This document shows, one piece after another, positions 1 to 12,300 of a DNA stretch of 64,000 nucleotides (positions within the stretch are counted from its first letter, which is position 1; each line of letters begins with the position of its first letter). The notes beneath the pieces were generated by a model. The model saw nothing but the letters and a program-made list of their open reading frames with translations. It did no database searches and was not told the DNA's origin. The translations under genes were made by a program, and so were the position numbers. Source of the stretch: Gigaspora rosea (lineage: Eukaryota; Glomeromycota; Glomeromycetes; Diversisporales; Gigasporaceae); contig QKWP01000851.1 of NCBI GenBank assembly GCA_003550325.1, positions 125,299-189,298 on the forward strand. Reading direction: 5' to 3'.

Positions 1-1196
1 AGCAATTATAATTTCACTGTAGGATTAGCTGGTGGGTCATTCCCTGCCTGCTAAGAAATGATGGAATCACATTCCTGTTTTGGGTGGGTGGCGAAAATTT
101 TGCTGTTATTCTTATATGCCAGAAGAGCTTGGATTCGTTATCTACTGTACTTATACTGCACTTACCCTTACAAAAAATCACTGACTGATCAAATCAAGCC
201 AAATCGAAAGAGCAATAATAAGTTTTGCAACAAAATGTTTTATATAAGCTTATAATAGAAATTACTGCTATTTATATATAGCTAAATAAAAGCAAAAAAA
301 ATTTTAAAGATTTTTAGTTTAAATATTTAGTTAAGTTTATTATTTTAGTTAATTTTTTTTGCTACAAACGTTTCTTTTGCACTATTAATTCTAATCTTAT
401 TTTGTACGTTAAAAATATAATTTAAATCATTTATATCATTATTTATAATTTGTATTTTTAAATTTGCATGATAATATTTATTGGCTATTTTTTATATATT
501 ATGCAGAATAGCCATGCAGCATAATGCTGCATTATGCAATGCAAGACCAAAAAAACATGCATTCGCACATCTCTAGAGCTAATACTTCTACTCTTATTTC
601 ATTACAAATTAATTAAACCTTAACCACATACTGTAATGCATATTAACAACCTTAATAATATCAGTATTTCAGATGAAACTCAAATTTGCTGATCAAATTG
701 GGCAAAGTAGTTTGGAGTGTTTCAGACTTATAGGGTGAAACTAAAATTCCTTGGTGCAAAACATTTCAGATTTGAAAGTTAGTTTCACCCAAAACACTGA
801 AACAAATATAAATCATGTTAATTCGATAAATCTAAATTACTCACAAACTTGGTCACTACAATAGTAAGTTCTATTCTACTTTTTACAATAACTTAATATA
901 AATTAGAATAATTTTTTAATTTCAAATTTAGCATACAAATTGATTCAGTTTTAACTGATAAAGAGTCATTAAAAGATTAAGTTAACAGAATTTTTACAGT
1001 AACTCAAGATAATAATTACAATAATTTGAATATGAACTAACTTAACCTTACACTAGAGTAGCAAGTAAGTTCTGTAACACCTACAATTGTAATAATTATT
1101 TAACAAAAAGCAAACTAATTCAATCTTAAAACTAATTCAATCTTAACAAACTTAGATATCAAAAAAATTCATAATAATAATGTTTTAGTTCGTTGG
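1..1196. other. AT-rich stretch without a gene
   Basis: No open frame here resembles a protein. I see only short palindromes (around 503-540, built on GCATAATGC) and one hairpin-forming inverted repeat listed separately. Confidence 0.6.
720..803. repeat. Small inverted repeat (hairpin)
   Basis: The left arm begins GTTTCAGACTTATAGGG and the right arm, reverse-complemented, begins GTTTCAGTGTTTTGGG; both then run into TGAAACTAA. This is either a very short MITE or a remnant of one. No clear target duplication is seen. Confidence 0.5.
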
Positions 1197-1326
1197 GCAT
1201 TAGTGAATTGATCCTTGATAGTAATAACAGAAATACATGACTGATACTGATTATTTGTGTAAGTGGCTGACCAGTATTAGTTATGTATTTCCATTATGAT
1301 TGCCAAGAATCAATCCACTAATATGG
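1197..1326. mobile_element. Short foldback MITE
   Basis: The two halves are imperfect reverse complements for about 55 bp (left CATTAGTGAATTGATCC, right reverse-complemented CATATTAGTGGATTGATTC). Non-coding. The family is not identified. Confidence 0.5.
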
Positions 1327-1694
1327 ATGACAAAGATATTAATAATCAAATATCTTTTCTTTTAAAACATAATAGCACTATTGTAATATTTGTGAAAATA
1401 ATAAAATCAGATATTTGCTTAATAAAATTTTTGTGGTTAAAGAGAGCTATTTGTTCTAGTATTCTGATGTTCATTTTGTTCATGTTATAATAGTGCATAT
1501 CTGAACCTAATTGTCATTATATGGCTGATTGTACTGGTCCTGCACTATGTCACACACTGTACAGCTACTTTATTACTATAAAAAATTCTGTTATAAACTT
1601 ACTCAGCATATAATACGTTTTATGTAGCTTTTATCAAGAATTACTGTAAACAATTTTCATATAAAACTTGCTCATTATTTTAATAATTATAATA
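1327..1694. other. No feature seen
   Basis: AT-rich spacer with no recognisable coding, repeat or RNA signal. Confidence 0.5.
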
Positions 1695-1926
1695 TCCCTA
1701 TAAAAAAAGTTTGTTTGGTTTTTGTTTAATTGTTGTTGGCATTATTCAGCAAATGTTCGGAATGGGCCCACTATAGATATAAAAGCAGGACAAAATTTGT
1801 ACATTTTTTTAAGTTAATACACACAATTTTTGTCATATTTTTATATCTATAGTGGGCCCATTCTGAATATTTGTTGAATGATACCAACAACAATTAAACA
1901 AAAGCCAGACAATTTTTTTTTATAGG
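1695..1926. mobile_element. Foldback MITE, TIR CCCTATAAAAAAAG
   Basis: About 105-bp arms are near-perfect reverse complements and share GGGCCCACTATAGATAT inside. The ends read CCCTATAAAAAAAG and TTTTTTTTATAGGG. The flanking TAT on each side fits a 3-bp target duplication (PIF/Harbinger-like size), but this low-complexity target is weak evidence. No coding capacity. Confidence 0.75.
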
Positions 1927-2384
1927 GTATGTGATTAGGGTTGAGTTAGTTATATTGAATTTATTATAGTTCTATCATGATTTACTATTATAAACTTTAC
2001 CATTTTGCAATACACAGTATGTCACCCTATACTCGCTTGTTGGAAACTTTTCACAGTGAAAACAACTACTATTCACATTAGTGACTCACTAATATATGTT
2101 GTTAATATCTCAGTTAATCTATCTAATTTTAAATATACAATATGTATGACGAATTGAAGTCGATTTTTTAAATTCAATAATACAAAGCATGCATCGAAAG
2201 TTGATTTTTTTAAATAGATGATAACTGATTATTAATTCATAGAATAGATCAATTATGAATTATGATGAATTTATTATGACATTAATATATGATCAGTTGT
2301 ATAAATTTAAAAATATATCATAATAACTAATTCTATTATTAATTTTCTCATGGTCTAATTATGGTTTTTGGATATGGCTTAGTT
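1927..2384. other. No feature seen
   Basis: AT-rich spacer. Short direct repeats of the kind TTGATTTTTTTAA occur near 2160-2210. No gene. Confidence 0.5.
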
Positions 2385-2583
2385 CAATTAAAAATTTTTT
2401 TTATTTGTCTAAGCCATTATAGTAGCAATTGCCTTAAAATCACTTTTTTTTCAAAAAGGAAAATAAGTATATACAATATTAATGGCATTTTTCTTTACCC
2501 ATAATAGCACAGTTATTCGAAAATTTTTTTTAATTAAAATAAATAGTATAATTAAGAATGGGAAATAGTAGAGTAATATAGTA

Positions 2584-2773
2584 GGACCCTGAAGAACTCT
2601 GATACAACTCAGATGGTTCTAAAAATAGAAATTTTGTATAGAAATTCATCAAATGTTGCATTTTTATATAGTAAATTTTCAAATTTTGCTCTATTTTATA
2701 CATCTATTTGGCTAAAATACTGCTAAAATTATACAAACTCAGATCTGAGTTGTATCATAGTTCTTCAGGGTCC
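2584..2773. mobile_element. Tc1/mariner-type MITE, TIR GGACCCTGAAGAAC
   Basis: About 30-bp TIRs (left GGACCCTGAAGAACTCTGAT, right its near-complement), flanked by TA on both sides. Copy 2 of the surrounding repeat lacks the element near 4075-4085, which supports insertion. No coding sequence. Confidence 0.8.
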
Positions 2774-2884
2774 TAATAGAGTATATAAAAACATCATGAA
2801 TTTTTTCCTAATTCATAATGGTAGATTTTACCAAAAAAGAGAATTCATAGTAAATATTTTGTCAATTATTGATCATGAATTTAA

Positions 2885-3252
2885 GAGTAGGGTGAACATA
2901 GATCATTTATCATATAATTTTAGTAGTATAATGAGATTTATATAGAAAATAAAAATGTGCTACAAATAAAACTTTTTACAGTTGTTATTAATTTAGCCAA
3001 AAATTTTATAATATGTAGTACAAAATACTCTTTTATAATAGTAAAATTTTAATAAATATAGTATTTGAAAAAATTATATTTCTATATGTCGTAAAGTTTT
3101 TCTAAGTTGGCTCAAATTTTCTATAGTTATACAAAAATGATTAATTCTGATTGGTTGAATCTATGTTGTTTACAATTGTAATTGATCGATCACCTGATTT
3201 CATATAATCACAACATGATCACTATTAAAAATGATCTATATTCACCCTACTC
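2885..3252. mobile_element. TTAA-flanked MITE (piggyBac-type target), 368 bp
   Basis: Ends are GAGTAGGGTGAACATAGATC and its near-complement, bounded by TTAA at 2881-2884 and 3253-3256. The homologous copy 2 (about 4172-4190) has the uninterrupted site with CTAA in place of TTAA. TTAA duplication with exact length is the hallmark of piggyBac transposition. The right ~120 bp closely match the right end of the MITE at 34142-34505, so these are two copies of one family. Confidence 0.85.
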
Positions 3253-4260
3253 TTAACAGAGGAATATTCTAATAAAAAAATAAATAAAAAATCTTAACCA
3301 AATTTGTATTATTTATATTACTGTTATATAAGAACACTATATATTTTTTCAAATATAGTAAAATATTCAGTTTGTTTTGTACTATATGTTAAAAATTTAT
3401 TATATTTCGTTCTAAAGTGATCTTTATATACATTGTATATACTGATTGCAACAGGCATATATGCTAAGACACAGCAGTATAGCTATCCAAAAATATTTTG
3501 CATCAGTATATATGTTACGTCAAATAGCATTTATTCTAAACCATATTATTAGTTAGTTAGTGATGATTATGTAAAATAAAAACTTTTTTTATTTATTAAA
3601 AAAAGAAAAAAAAGTATACACGTTATTACTGATATATATTGGAGTTATATTTGTCTAAGCTATTATGGTGGCAGTTGGCTTAAAATATCTTTTTTTTATT
3701 AAAAATTAAAAAAAGGGAAAAAAATTATATACAATATTAGTGTGATTTATTTTTAACCATAATAGTGCATTATTCGAAAATCTTATTTTATTAATTTAAT
3801 TAAAAAAAAAGCACCATTTATTTTGAAATTCCAAAAAAAAATAGTATCAGGATTTTTTTTCAAAGCTACTAATTTTTTGCCTCATAAGCCAAAATGATGT
3901 GGCTTTTACTAAAAAAAATAGCCAAAATTATGTGGCTGCTTATCTGAAAAAAAAAACTATATATTTAATTCAAATTCATAAGGTGGGTGGGTGGAGTACT
4001 CTAGAGTAATTTAGACATGATAAAGAGTATCAAATTTGTTAAAGAGTATAATTAAGAATATAAAATAGTAGAGTAATAAAGTATATAAAAACACCACAAA
4101 TTTTTTTCTAATTTGTAATAGCAGATCTTACCAAAAAAGAGTATTCATAGAAATGTTTGTCAATTATGGATTATGAACCTAATAAGGGAATATTCTAATA
4201 GAAAAATAAATAAAAAATCTTAACCAAATTTGTATTATTTATATTATTGTTATATGAAAT

Positions 4261-4639
4261 GTTAAAATAAAGAGATCTATCTACAGTAGGAGGGGATAAA
4301 CAATTTGGGAAATTTAAATCTTCTAATATTACAATTTGAATTGTGATAATAGTAATTGGATCTTGAATTGTGTTCATGATATCATATAATCACAATATCG
4401 ATTTAAGAATTTTTAAGTAGAAAACAATTTAAGATAAAATAACACTGCAAATCATGAGGTTTTTGATAGTTTGATAAATGATATAATTAATAGATTGTTA
4501 CTACAAATATTTATTTCTTTTATTATAGTGACTAAATTGAAAATGCAAATGTGACAAAGTCACAGATCAAGAGAACTATAACAAACAATTTACAGGGATT
4601 AAATACTAGAGATACTGTATTGCTGCAGAATAACGCACA
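4261..4639. other. No feature seen
   Basis: AT-rich spacer without gene or clear repeat. Confidence 0.45.
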
Positions 4640-5724
4640 TGGTAGGGTTCTGAAGTTTGATCCGGGTTTGATTTGAGTTTGATCAAACCCCAAATCAAAC
4701 CAAACTCAAACTATAAATTTTATGAAGTTTGAGATCAAACCCAAATTCAACTAAAAAATAATCAAATTCAAACCAAACCCAAATACTATACTTAGTTTAA
4801 TTTGAGTTTGATTTGAAGTTTGCAAACTAGTTTGAGTTTGAATTACATAAATATATTTTTATGTTTTAAACATAATAATTCACCTGACAACTGGAGAGTG
4901 ATTATAGGTGAAATGTGGCGTGCTTTCATTTAAAACTTTTTTTCTTACTAAGTTAATGGTACTTGTCAACTAATTAAAAGTTGTAGAGCTTGTCAAGATT
5001 AGTGATGCCACTGAAATTGATTTTTGAAAAAGGCCTATTTCGTCTTCATTAGAGAAAATTAAAATTTTTTATAAGGAAGAGCAAATAAAATTTATATAGA
5101 TATGTTCCTTATAATTTTGTTTATTTAAAAAAGTATCAAATAATTCGTCTTTCAAGTAAAATAGGTCAAAAACAATTTCGTCTTCAAATTTTAATTTCAG
5201 GTTTTAGAACCTGAAATGCTTTCGTCCTCATGTATAGTCAAGATGCATCTAATAGTTGTAAGATCATCCAAATCATTTTAGTGGATAGCAAGATATCGTC
5301 GAAAAACTATTGGCTGACTATATAAAAATCCGTGACAGAGATTACATATGAAAATCACTATAGGCGAAATGTGGCGTGCTTCTATTTAAAACTTTTTTCA
5401 TACTAAGTTAACGATACATGCCCAAACTTAGTAAGAGAAAATGTAAATAGAAGCACAGCACATTTCGCCTATAGGATCACTCTTCAGTTTATAGGCGAAT
5501 TATCAATTAAAATATAAAAATATATTTATATTATTCAAACTCAAACTAGTTTGCAAACTTCAAACTCAATTTCAAACCAAACTCAAATTTAACTAAAAAG
5601 TTTACTTCAAATCAAACTCAAATATTTTTTTAATCATAGTTTGGGTTTGAATTTGATGTCAAATCAAATCAAACCCAAATTTGACCTAAAGTTTGATTTG
5701 ATCTGGGTTTGTAGAAACCCTAGC
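4640..5724. mobile_element. Foldback element with CAAACTCAAAC-rich arms
   Basis: The left arm (to ~4860) is dense in TTTGAGTTTGAT/CAAACTCAAA motifs. The right arm (~5520-5724) carries the same in inverted order, and the ends read TAGGGTT on one side and AACCCTA on the other. An inner pair of inverted segments (around 4890-4990 and 5350-5510) shares AAATGTGGCGTGCTT and CATTTCGCC motifs. Non-coding; it looks like a foldback or MULE-like non-autonomous element. Target duplication is not resolved. Confidence 0.6.
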
Positions 5725-5820
5725 ACATGAGTATTATTTCAAAAATCACATTTTCTAAAAATAGTAAACTTGTCTTCAAAATAATGCCTATGCGCGTTCT
5801 AAAATAGTGAGCAGCTTATA

Positions 5821-5874
5821 TACAGTAAAACCTTTAAGTGCACCCTCTATAAGTGCATGCCCTCTTTAAATGCA
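5821..5874. repeat. Possible single pogo-type TIR
   Basis: ACAGTAAAACCTTTAAGTGC and the following AAGTGCA repeats resemble the ends of TA-targeting pogo/Tigger elements. I did not find a matching opposite end, so this is a solo end at best. It forms the left flank of the two hAT-like MITEs that follow. Confidence 0.3.
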
Positions 5875-5882
5875 ACTTTACC

Positions 5883-6062
5883 AGGACCCCAAAATATATA
5901 TAGATAGGTTAGGTATGAGTTTGCTTATTTTTGAGGTTTTTTATACAAATCTTTTTCATTTATAGTAATTTTTTGCTTATTTTTGAAGTTTTTTTTGTAG
6001 ATTTTTCCTTTTTTAGTAACTCTATAATTAATCTGACCTATCTATGTATATTTCGGGGTTCT
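5883..6062. mobile_element. hAT-like MITE, 180 bp
   Basis: TIRs begin AGGACCCCAAAATATA (left) and AGAACCCCGAAATATA (right, reverse-complemented), about 30 bp long with AGATAGGT shared. It is flanked by a perfect 8-bp direct repeat ACTTTACC (5875-5882 and 6063-6070), the size made by hAT transposases. Non-coding. Confidence 0.8.
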
Positions 6063-6074
6063 ACTTTACCAGAG

Positions 6075-6307
6075 CAGCATCTAATATTCAATTTTTAAAT
6101 TAGTTGCGGGCTGCAACTAAATAAAAAAAATAGTTGCGAATTATAAGAAATTATAAAAATAAAGCAGCGCATATAAGCATGTAATCAAAGTTTTAAGTAA
6201 AATTTGCAAATTTATATACGGAATTTGCATATGCACTTCAGATTTTGGTTGCGGAAATTTAAAATTTGTTGCAGTCCACAGACTCCGCAACCCAATTTCA
6301 GATACTG
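6075..6307. mobile_element. hAT-like MITE, 233 bp, second family
   Basis: Ends read CAGCATCTAATATTC and, reverse-complemented, CAGTATCTGAAATTG. Flanked by the perfect 8-bp repeat TACCAGAG (6067-6074 and 6308-6315). A homologous copy lies at 24814-25047. Its left target duplication overlaps the right target duplication of the neighbouring MITE by four bases. Confidence 0.85.
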
Positions 6308-6533
6308 TACCAGAGTCTAGACTAGAGTGTTTGGAATTATGCAAAAGCATAATATAATTTACATTATAGCATCGCATAATTTGACAAAAAAAGCATACAG
6401 ATCATGTGACTGTACTATGATTGGTTGTTGGTAAACATTTTTATATACAAAAATTGACCTTTTAAAGTTATATTCAGAAACTAAATTCAAACCTAACTTA
6501 AAGCCAAAAGGCATATCCGAATACGCCATATCA

Positions 6534-7976
6534 AAGATAGCACCGAAACCTTTTTTGGTATTCTGAAAGTTTCAGGTTTCAGATTATAGCTTCCAAAACC
6601 TTATCCAAATCTCGAAACCTTAACTGAAACCTGAAACCTTAACAAAAACCTGAAACCTCACCTGAAACCCCAAAATTGCCAAAACATCATTAATTTATTT
6701 GTTTATTCTTTCTATAGTTGGCACTAAAATCCTTTTGTGCCAAATCTGAAAGTTTCAGACTTTGGATTATAACTTCTGAAACCTTATCAGAAACTCAAAA
6801 CCTCACCTGATACCCAAAACCTTATTTGAAACCCAAAACCTCACCTGAACACCAAAAACTAGCCAAACTTCCATAAATATTTATTGTGTTAATGTATTAT
6901 ATATCTCTTTCAAATGCACTAATATGCTGTGTATTTCTTTAATATATATTGATTGCATTAATGTATGTTATATATCTATCTCCTTAAAGAATACAATAAA
7001 ATTTGAATATCTAGTGCTATTTGGGCCAGAATGTATCCAACAATTTATTGTATGCATACAGTCCTTTTTGTTGTTATAAGTCACAAGTATAATATGAAAT
7101 ATATAATTTTGGAGTTTATATTCTGACAATCAAAATTGCTTTTGCAAGTATTAGTTTTTTTTACTTACTACATAAAAACTAGATACAATATCAAGTATTA
7201 TCGCGCAAACTCATATGATCATGAAAAAATTTCTTATTGTTATATTTTGTATATTATTACATAAGCACAACAATTTCAAATTAAAACTCAGTTAGATTAC
7301 AACTTTTAAATTATGATCATATTTGCACGATAACATCAATATTGGATCATGCGATAATGAATATCACAAAATTTGTTTTGTTAGAACAAATTATTGGTCA
7401 AAATGTACCACTACGCAGCATGTGTCAGCCAATCATTTGCTTTGACAAAACAAATTTATGATATTAATTGTTGCATAACCAATATCTTATAAATATAAGT
7501 AATTAGTATGTCCATATCTACTAATTATAGAATTAATAAGTTACTATAAAATTAAATAAGTTGTTGGTATCAAAAGTCATCAAATATTCATCGATTTATC
7601 ATTGGCAATTTTTTATCCCCTAGAATTCTAAAATCAATTATAATAATAGTATGATATTAAAATAAAGTTGACCAGTTTTAAAATAACACAAACAAACTAA
7701 GGCAATAAAATCATAATTAAAAAAATGATCTATATAATATTATAATTTATTCAAAATAATTTTACATTTTGGGTTCATTAAAAATAATCAACTTTAATAA
7801 ATTTCAAAGGCTTCAATATTATATTTTTGAGTATCAGATTATAGATTTGGGTTTCGAATTATAGTTTCAGGGTTTCAGGTTTTGGAGTTTTGATTTTTTT
7901 TAAAAAATCTGAAACTATTTTCAGATTAGAACCCTTCCAAAACTAGTTTTAGATAGGTTTCATTTTGATGCTATGT
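6534..7976. mobile_element. Composite element with GAAACC-rich ends
   Basis: Left part (6534-6860) is a degenerate minisatellite of GAAACCTTAACT-like units. The right part (7830-7976) holds the inverse GGTTTCAG units. Outer ends read AGCACCGAAACC and, reverse-complemented, AGCATCAAAATGAAACC. The inner 1 kb is non-coding and contains two hairpins listed separately. Boundaries are approximate. Confidence 0.5.
7198..7475. repeat. Two adjacent short hairpins
   Basis: 7198-7335 pairs TTATCGCGCAAACTCATATG with a near-complement ending CACGATAA. 7352-7475 pairs AATATCACAAAATTTG with its near-complement CAAATTTATGATATT. Both look like small MITEs. No target duplication is certain. Confidence 0.45.
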
Positions 7977-8310
7977 TTATGCCAACCATGTGATAGTCAC
8001 ATTATTGCTAAAGTGTTTAGACTCCAGAGCCCTAAATGCACACTAAAATTTTGACCAAACATATACATAGCCTCTATAAATGATGTTTTCTATTGTTCTT
8101 TAAGTGCACATTGTTAAAATCAGACACTAAAGGCAAGCATCTAGAGAGATTACATTGTAATAGTATACTATATAAACAAATATTAATATATGAAAAAATC
8201 AGAGTTGCTTTGAAATAGTGCACTTTCGCATACTTGAAATATTGTGCAGATAATTGAAATACTGCGCAGGTGTGCATTATTTCGCAATAAAATGGCATAC
8301 TTCTACTCAT
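7977..8310. other. No gene seen
   Basis: AT-rich spacer. Weak TTTAAGTGCA motifs near 8099-8110 echo the solo pogo-type end at 5821. Confidence 0.4.
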
Positions 8311-8792
8311 ATTCTTCTAAATACTTGAACTAGCCAGCTTTTCTACCTTCTTGCTTCTTGCCTGAAGTAACTTAATTGTAGCCATGTCAAAAGAGTTTTT
8401 CAATTCTCCTTGAGTATTTCAAAGGCAAAACTCTACTGGGCTCATTACTTTGACTCAAATTGAATTAAACTCTACTCAGTTACATTTGATTGAGATGAGC
8501 TTAAGGCTTTTATACTTTTAATTAGGCAAGACCAACTAGATTCTGTATTTTATTCTTCTAAATACTTGAACTAGCCAGCTTTTCTACCTTCTTGCTTCTT
8601 GCCTGAAGTAACTTAATTGTAGACATGTCAAAAGAGCTTTTCTATTCTCCTTAAGTATTTCAAAGGCAAAACTCTACTGGGCTCATTACTTTGACTCGAA
8701 TTGAATTAAACTCTACTCAGTTACATTTGATTGAGATGAGCTTAAGGCTCTTATACTTTTAGTTAGGCAAGACCAACTAGATTCTGTATTTT
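8311..8792. repeat. Exact-period tandem duplication, 2 x 241 bp
   Basis: The unit starting ATTCTTCTAAATACTTG at 8311 is repeated head-to-tail from 8552 with only a handful of substitutions, and both copies end ATTCTGTATTTT. This is a recent local duplication of a non-coding segment. Confidence 0.85.
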
Positions 8793-9309
8793 ATATTATC
8801 TTCTTCTCACGATTCTTCCTCTCTCTCTTATACTAAATAAATAAAAATTATTATAAAGTTTCAAATTTAGCTTAATTTTGAGTTTAAATTTGAAATTATA
8901 CTTATGAACATTATTATATGAATATATTTATATAGATTTTTTAAAGCCACACAAAGTAAAATTTTTGTTTTTCAAAAACTTTCAATTTTTTTTGCTCAAT
9001 TCTTTTAAAACAAGCATAATAATATTTATTTTATAATATTTAATGAATATAGTTCGAAACAATCAATATTGAGAAAATGTTTAAGGGATCAGAACATTTC
9101 TGGATTGTTTATAGACCAGCGGAATTTTCAGAGATATAATAATTGATGAATTGGATAAAATTGGATAACTAAAAATAAAAACTAGCTCTCAGAGCACAGT
9201 CATTACCTGGAAATGGGTTTCTGTTTTTTTTATTCTTAAGCATAAGTACAATGAAGTGAGATTTCAAAATTTATTCTGGATATTGGCCTGGGTTTAAAAT
9301 TTAAATAAG
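8793..9309. other. No feature seen
   Basis: AT-rich spacer including a short TCTTCTCTC-rich tract. No coding signal. Confidence 0.45.
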
Positions 9310-9386
9310 GTGAGACCAATTTAATTAGTGGTTTACATTACATTCCTTTCTCAAAAGAGGGAGAGAGGGAAAATGAAATATATATA

Positions 9387-12300
9387 TGGTCGGCCCTCCC
9401 AAAACCGGTAAGTATAGTAGACGGGTTTTGTATCGATTTTGAGAGGGTATCGGATTTGAAAATTATCATGTGACGATTGGATGTTAATCGACCAATCAAA
9501 TTGCAGAGATTTATTAAGCTGTTATACAGTAGTTGCATGTACAGTATGACGTACCCTAATAAAATACTAATTGTATAAAAAATTTTCACTCCCTTGTATA
9601 CATTTTAATTATAATTAACCTAGGCTTTTTTTTTAAAACCTCGCCAGGTTATTATTAATATACTGTATATAAAAATTTTTTCGATGTTTTGTGGCATAAT
9701 ATGGTCTTATATTTTTTTAAAATTATTTATTTAAATTTTTTTTTGTTTGATTTATCTTATGATCTGGAGAGGTTGGTACTTCTCGCTTATTTATTTTATC
9801 AAAGTTCAATTAACAATAATTAGTACAGGAATATGGCATAATATTGGCTAATTGAGCTATTAATGATTGTCAGTAAAGCAAGGAAATTTGCTCATGCCAA
9901 TCTGGTTCAATCGAGCTAACTTAAAGAAGAAGCTGATTAAAATAAAAAGAGGTGATAAACCAAATTAGATATGATCCTAAATAAGAACATGTTAGGAATT
10001 ATAAATTAGATTCAATTATAATGTTCCAAGAATATTAAGAAGCAGATTAAGGTAGAATTTATAAAATTATTGTTTTGATCCATGAGAACTATTTTTATGA
10101 AAAAATAGTCAGGATAACCAAGAAAGTACAACATTCTATTAGAGATATGAACTATGCTGTTCTTCATTTCAGCACAAGATATCTTCTAAAGGTTTGTATA
10201 TTCTAAAATACAATGCATCTCATATCGCAGAAATTAAGATTGATGCGAATCTCTTAAGGCAGGTCAATTAAAAAAACAAATTAATGCTTTTTTATAAAAT
10301 CGATTAAAAAAAAAAATTTAAAATAAATAAAATTGTATTTATTAAAGATTGTAAATAAAATACAAAATGAAAAAAAACTTATCGAGTTAATCATAGCTTG
10401 ATTTAAAAATCCTGTTTCTTGCTATTAAAACCATAGGCCGTTATCATATAAAAATCAGTTTTTCTGTTAGTTTATTATTTGTTCATACTCTTGTGACTGT
10501 TATTGTAATGGAGAAATAAAAAGACAAAGTCTTTTTAGCTGGAAATTTGCATAATGTTCAAAGAAAAATGATATATAACCATTACCAAAAAAATCCACAC
10601 TTACTCAAAAAGAACTCGCAAAGTGGGCCAAAAAATGAGTTTAAGTTAGTGAAAGCTCCAGGCCAAAGTAATTTTTAGACATTTTAAAAAAAAAATGCAT
10701 TTAGTAAAATGTCTTCAAATGATCTTGAGATTAAAAGACGTCGCATTATTATGTTACCTGAACTAGATGTTGCTTTGGCAAACTGGGTATTGCAATGTGA
10801 ACATAGGGCCGTACGTTTAAATGGAAATATGATTAAGGCTAAAGAAAAAAGATTAGCAAAAATGATGGTAATTCCTGAAAATGATCAGCCTGAATTTTCA
10901 AATAGGTGGTTACAGGCTTTTCAAGAAAGGCATAATTTTTGTTACTTTAAGTTGCACGGTGAGAGTGGTTCCTCTGACATTGCTGCTATAAACCTAAGCC
11001 TTCCTAATATTACTAATACTACTAACCAGTATTTTCTTTGTGATGTTTACAATATGAACGAGACAGGATTGTTTTATGCTATGGCTCCTGATCATACAAT
11101 CGCGTCTTATCAGATTGAAGGGTCAAAAAAAGTTTGTATGAGGATCACGATTGCATTTACAGCCAATGCAAATAGTACTTATAAACTTCAACCAGTTTTT
11201 ATTGGGCATTCAAAAGACCTAGAAGTTTTAAAAAAAAATAGGTAAAGAACTTGGATTCTATTACCGCAATAATCAAAAAGCATGGATAACCGCCATGTTT
11301 TTTCAAGAGTGGATAAAAAAATTAGATAAAGAAATGAGAGAATCGAACTGTTACATTTTACTTATTCTTGATAATGCTTTCTCGCATATTACTGGTGCCC
11401 TTACCTCAACTAATGTGAAAGTACTTATGTTACCTCCACGTGCAACTTCAAAAATCCAGCCCATGGATGCTGGTATTATCGCATCATTCAAACTTTATTA
11501 TTGTCACCTACAACTTCACCATGCAATTGATCATGACGAAGCTGGGGAGGAAGACGTATACAAAGTCGATCAATTGCAGGTAGTAATATAATAAAAATTT
11601 AACCTATCTTAAATTTGAGATCCATTTTTTTATTTGTATTAAATCGCAGCCTATAAAATGGACTGAGATTGCCTAGAAAAAAGTATCTGCTAAAACAATT
11701 AAAAGTTATTGGTTCCGCACAAAAATTGTATTTTCTCGTGATAAAAGCGGAGTACCTGTCGCTTCCTCTACCATTGTTGAAAGGGATGATAATATAGAAA
11801 AAAACCCATCCCTTGATCCAAATGATAAATTAACAATTAAGGAACTTCAGCAACAAATAGACACATTACGTGTCCATAATCCAATGCCAATTGAAAATCT
11901 ACTAAACCTTGAAGAAGAACGAGAAGTACACTACCAATTTACTGATGAAGACCTGATTCAAGCTGTGACAGTAGTAGAACAGGTAGAAGAGGAATTCGTA
12001 ATGCCACTATTAACTGGAGAAGAGCAATTGAATATTTTGCGTGGTGCCTTGAGAATTGTAAATGAAAAAATCAACGACGGTAGAGTAACAATGAATACCT
12101 TACGCAGGTTACAATTTTGTATCCGTGAGGAGGTTCGGAAAAAGAAGGACGAGAAGCAAGTCCAGCATAAATTGGATCAATACTTCACTTGATCGAAGAT
12201 TTCAGGTTTAATTTTTTTTTTATTGTGTATAAAAAAAAGTTATACTGTACTATGAATTCTCTTTACGGTGTTACAACGTAAAGGAAAAAAACTATTAAAA

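Larger units (their letters stand above)
2385..4260. repeat. Diverged tandem segmental repeat, two copies
   Basis: Copy 1 (about 2385-3340) and copy 2 (about 3650-4260) share the order: TGTCTAAGC block, ATTATTCGAAAAT block, AGTATAATTAAGAAT block, TTACCAAAAAAGAG block, and GGAATATTCTAATA block. Copy 1 is lengthened by two MITEs (2584-2773 and 2885-3252). Copy 2 carries its own unclassified ~230-bp extra block near 3809-4038. The copies act as mutual empty sites. Confidence 0.75.

Noticed and set aside
58-255. 65-codon open frame at the window start
   Set aside because: No start context, motif or coding-like composition.
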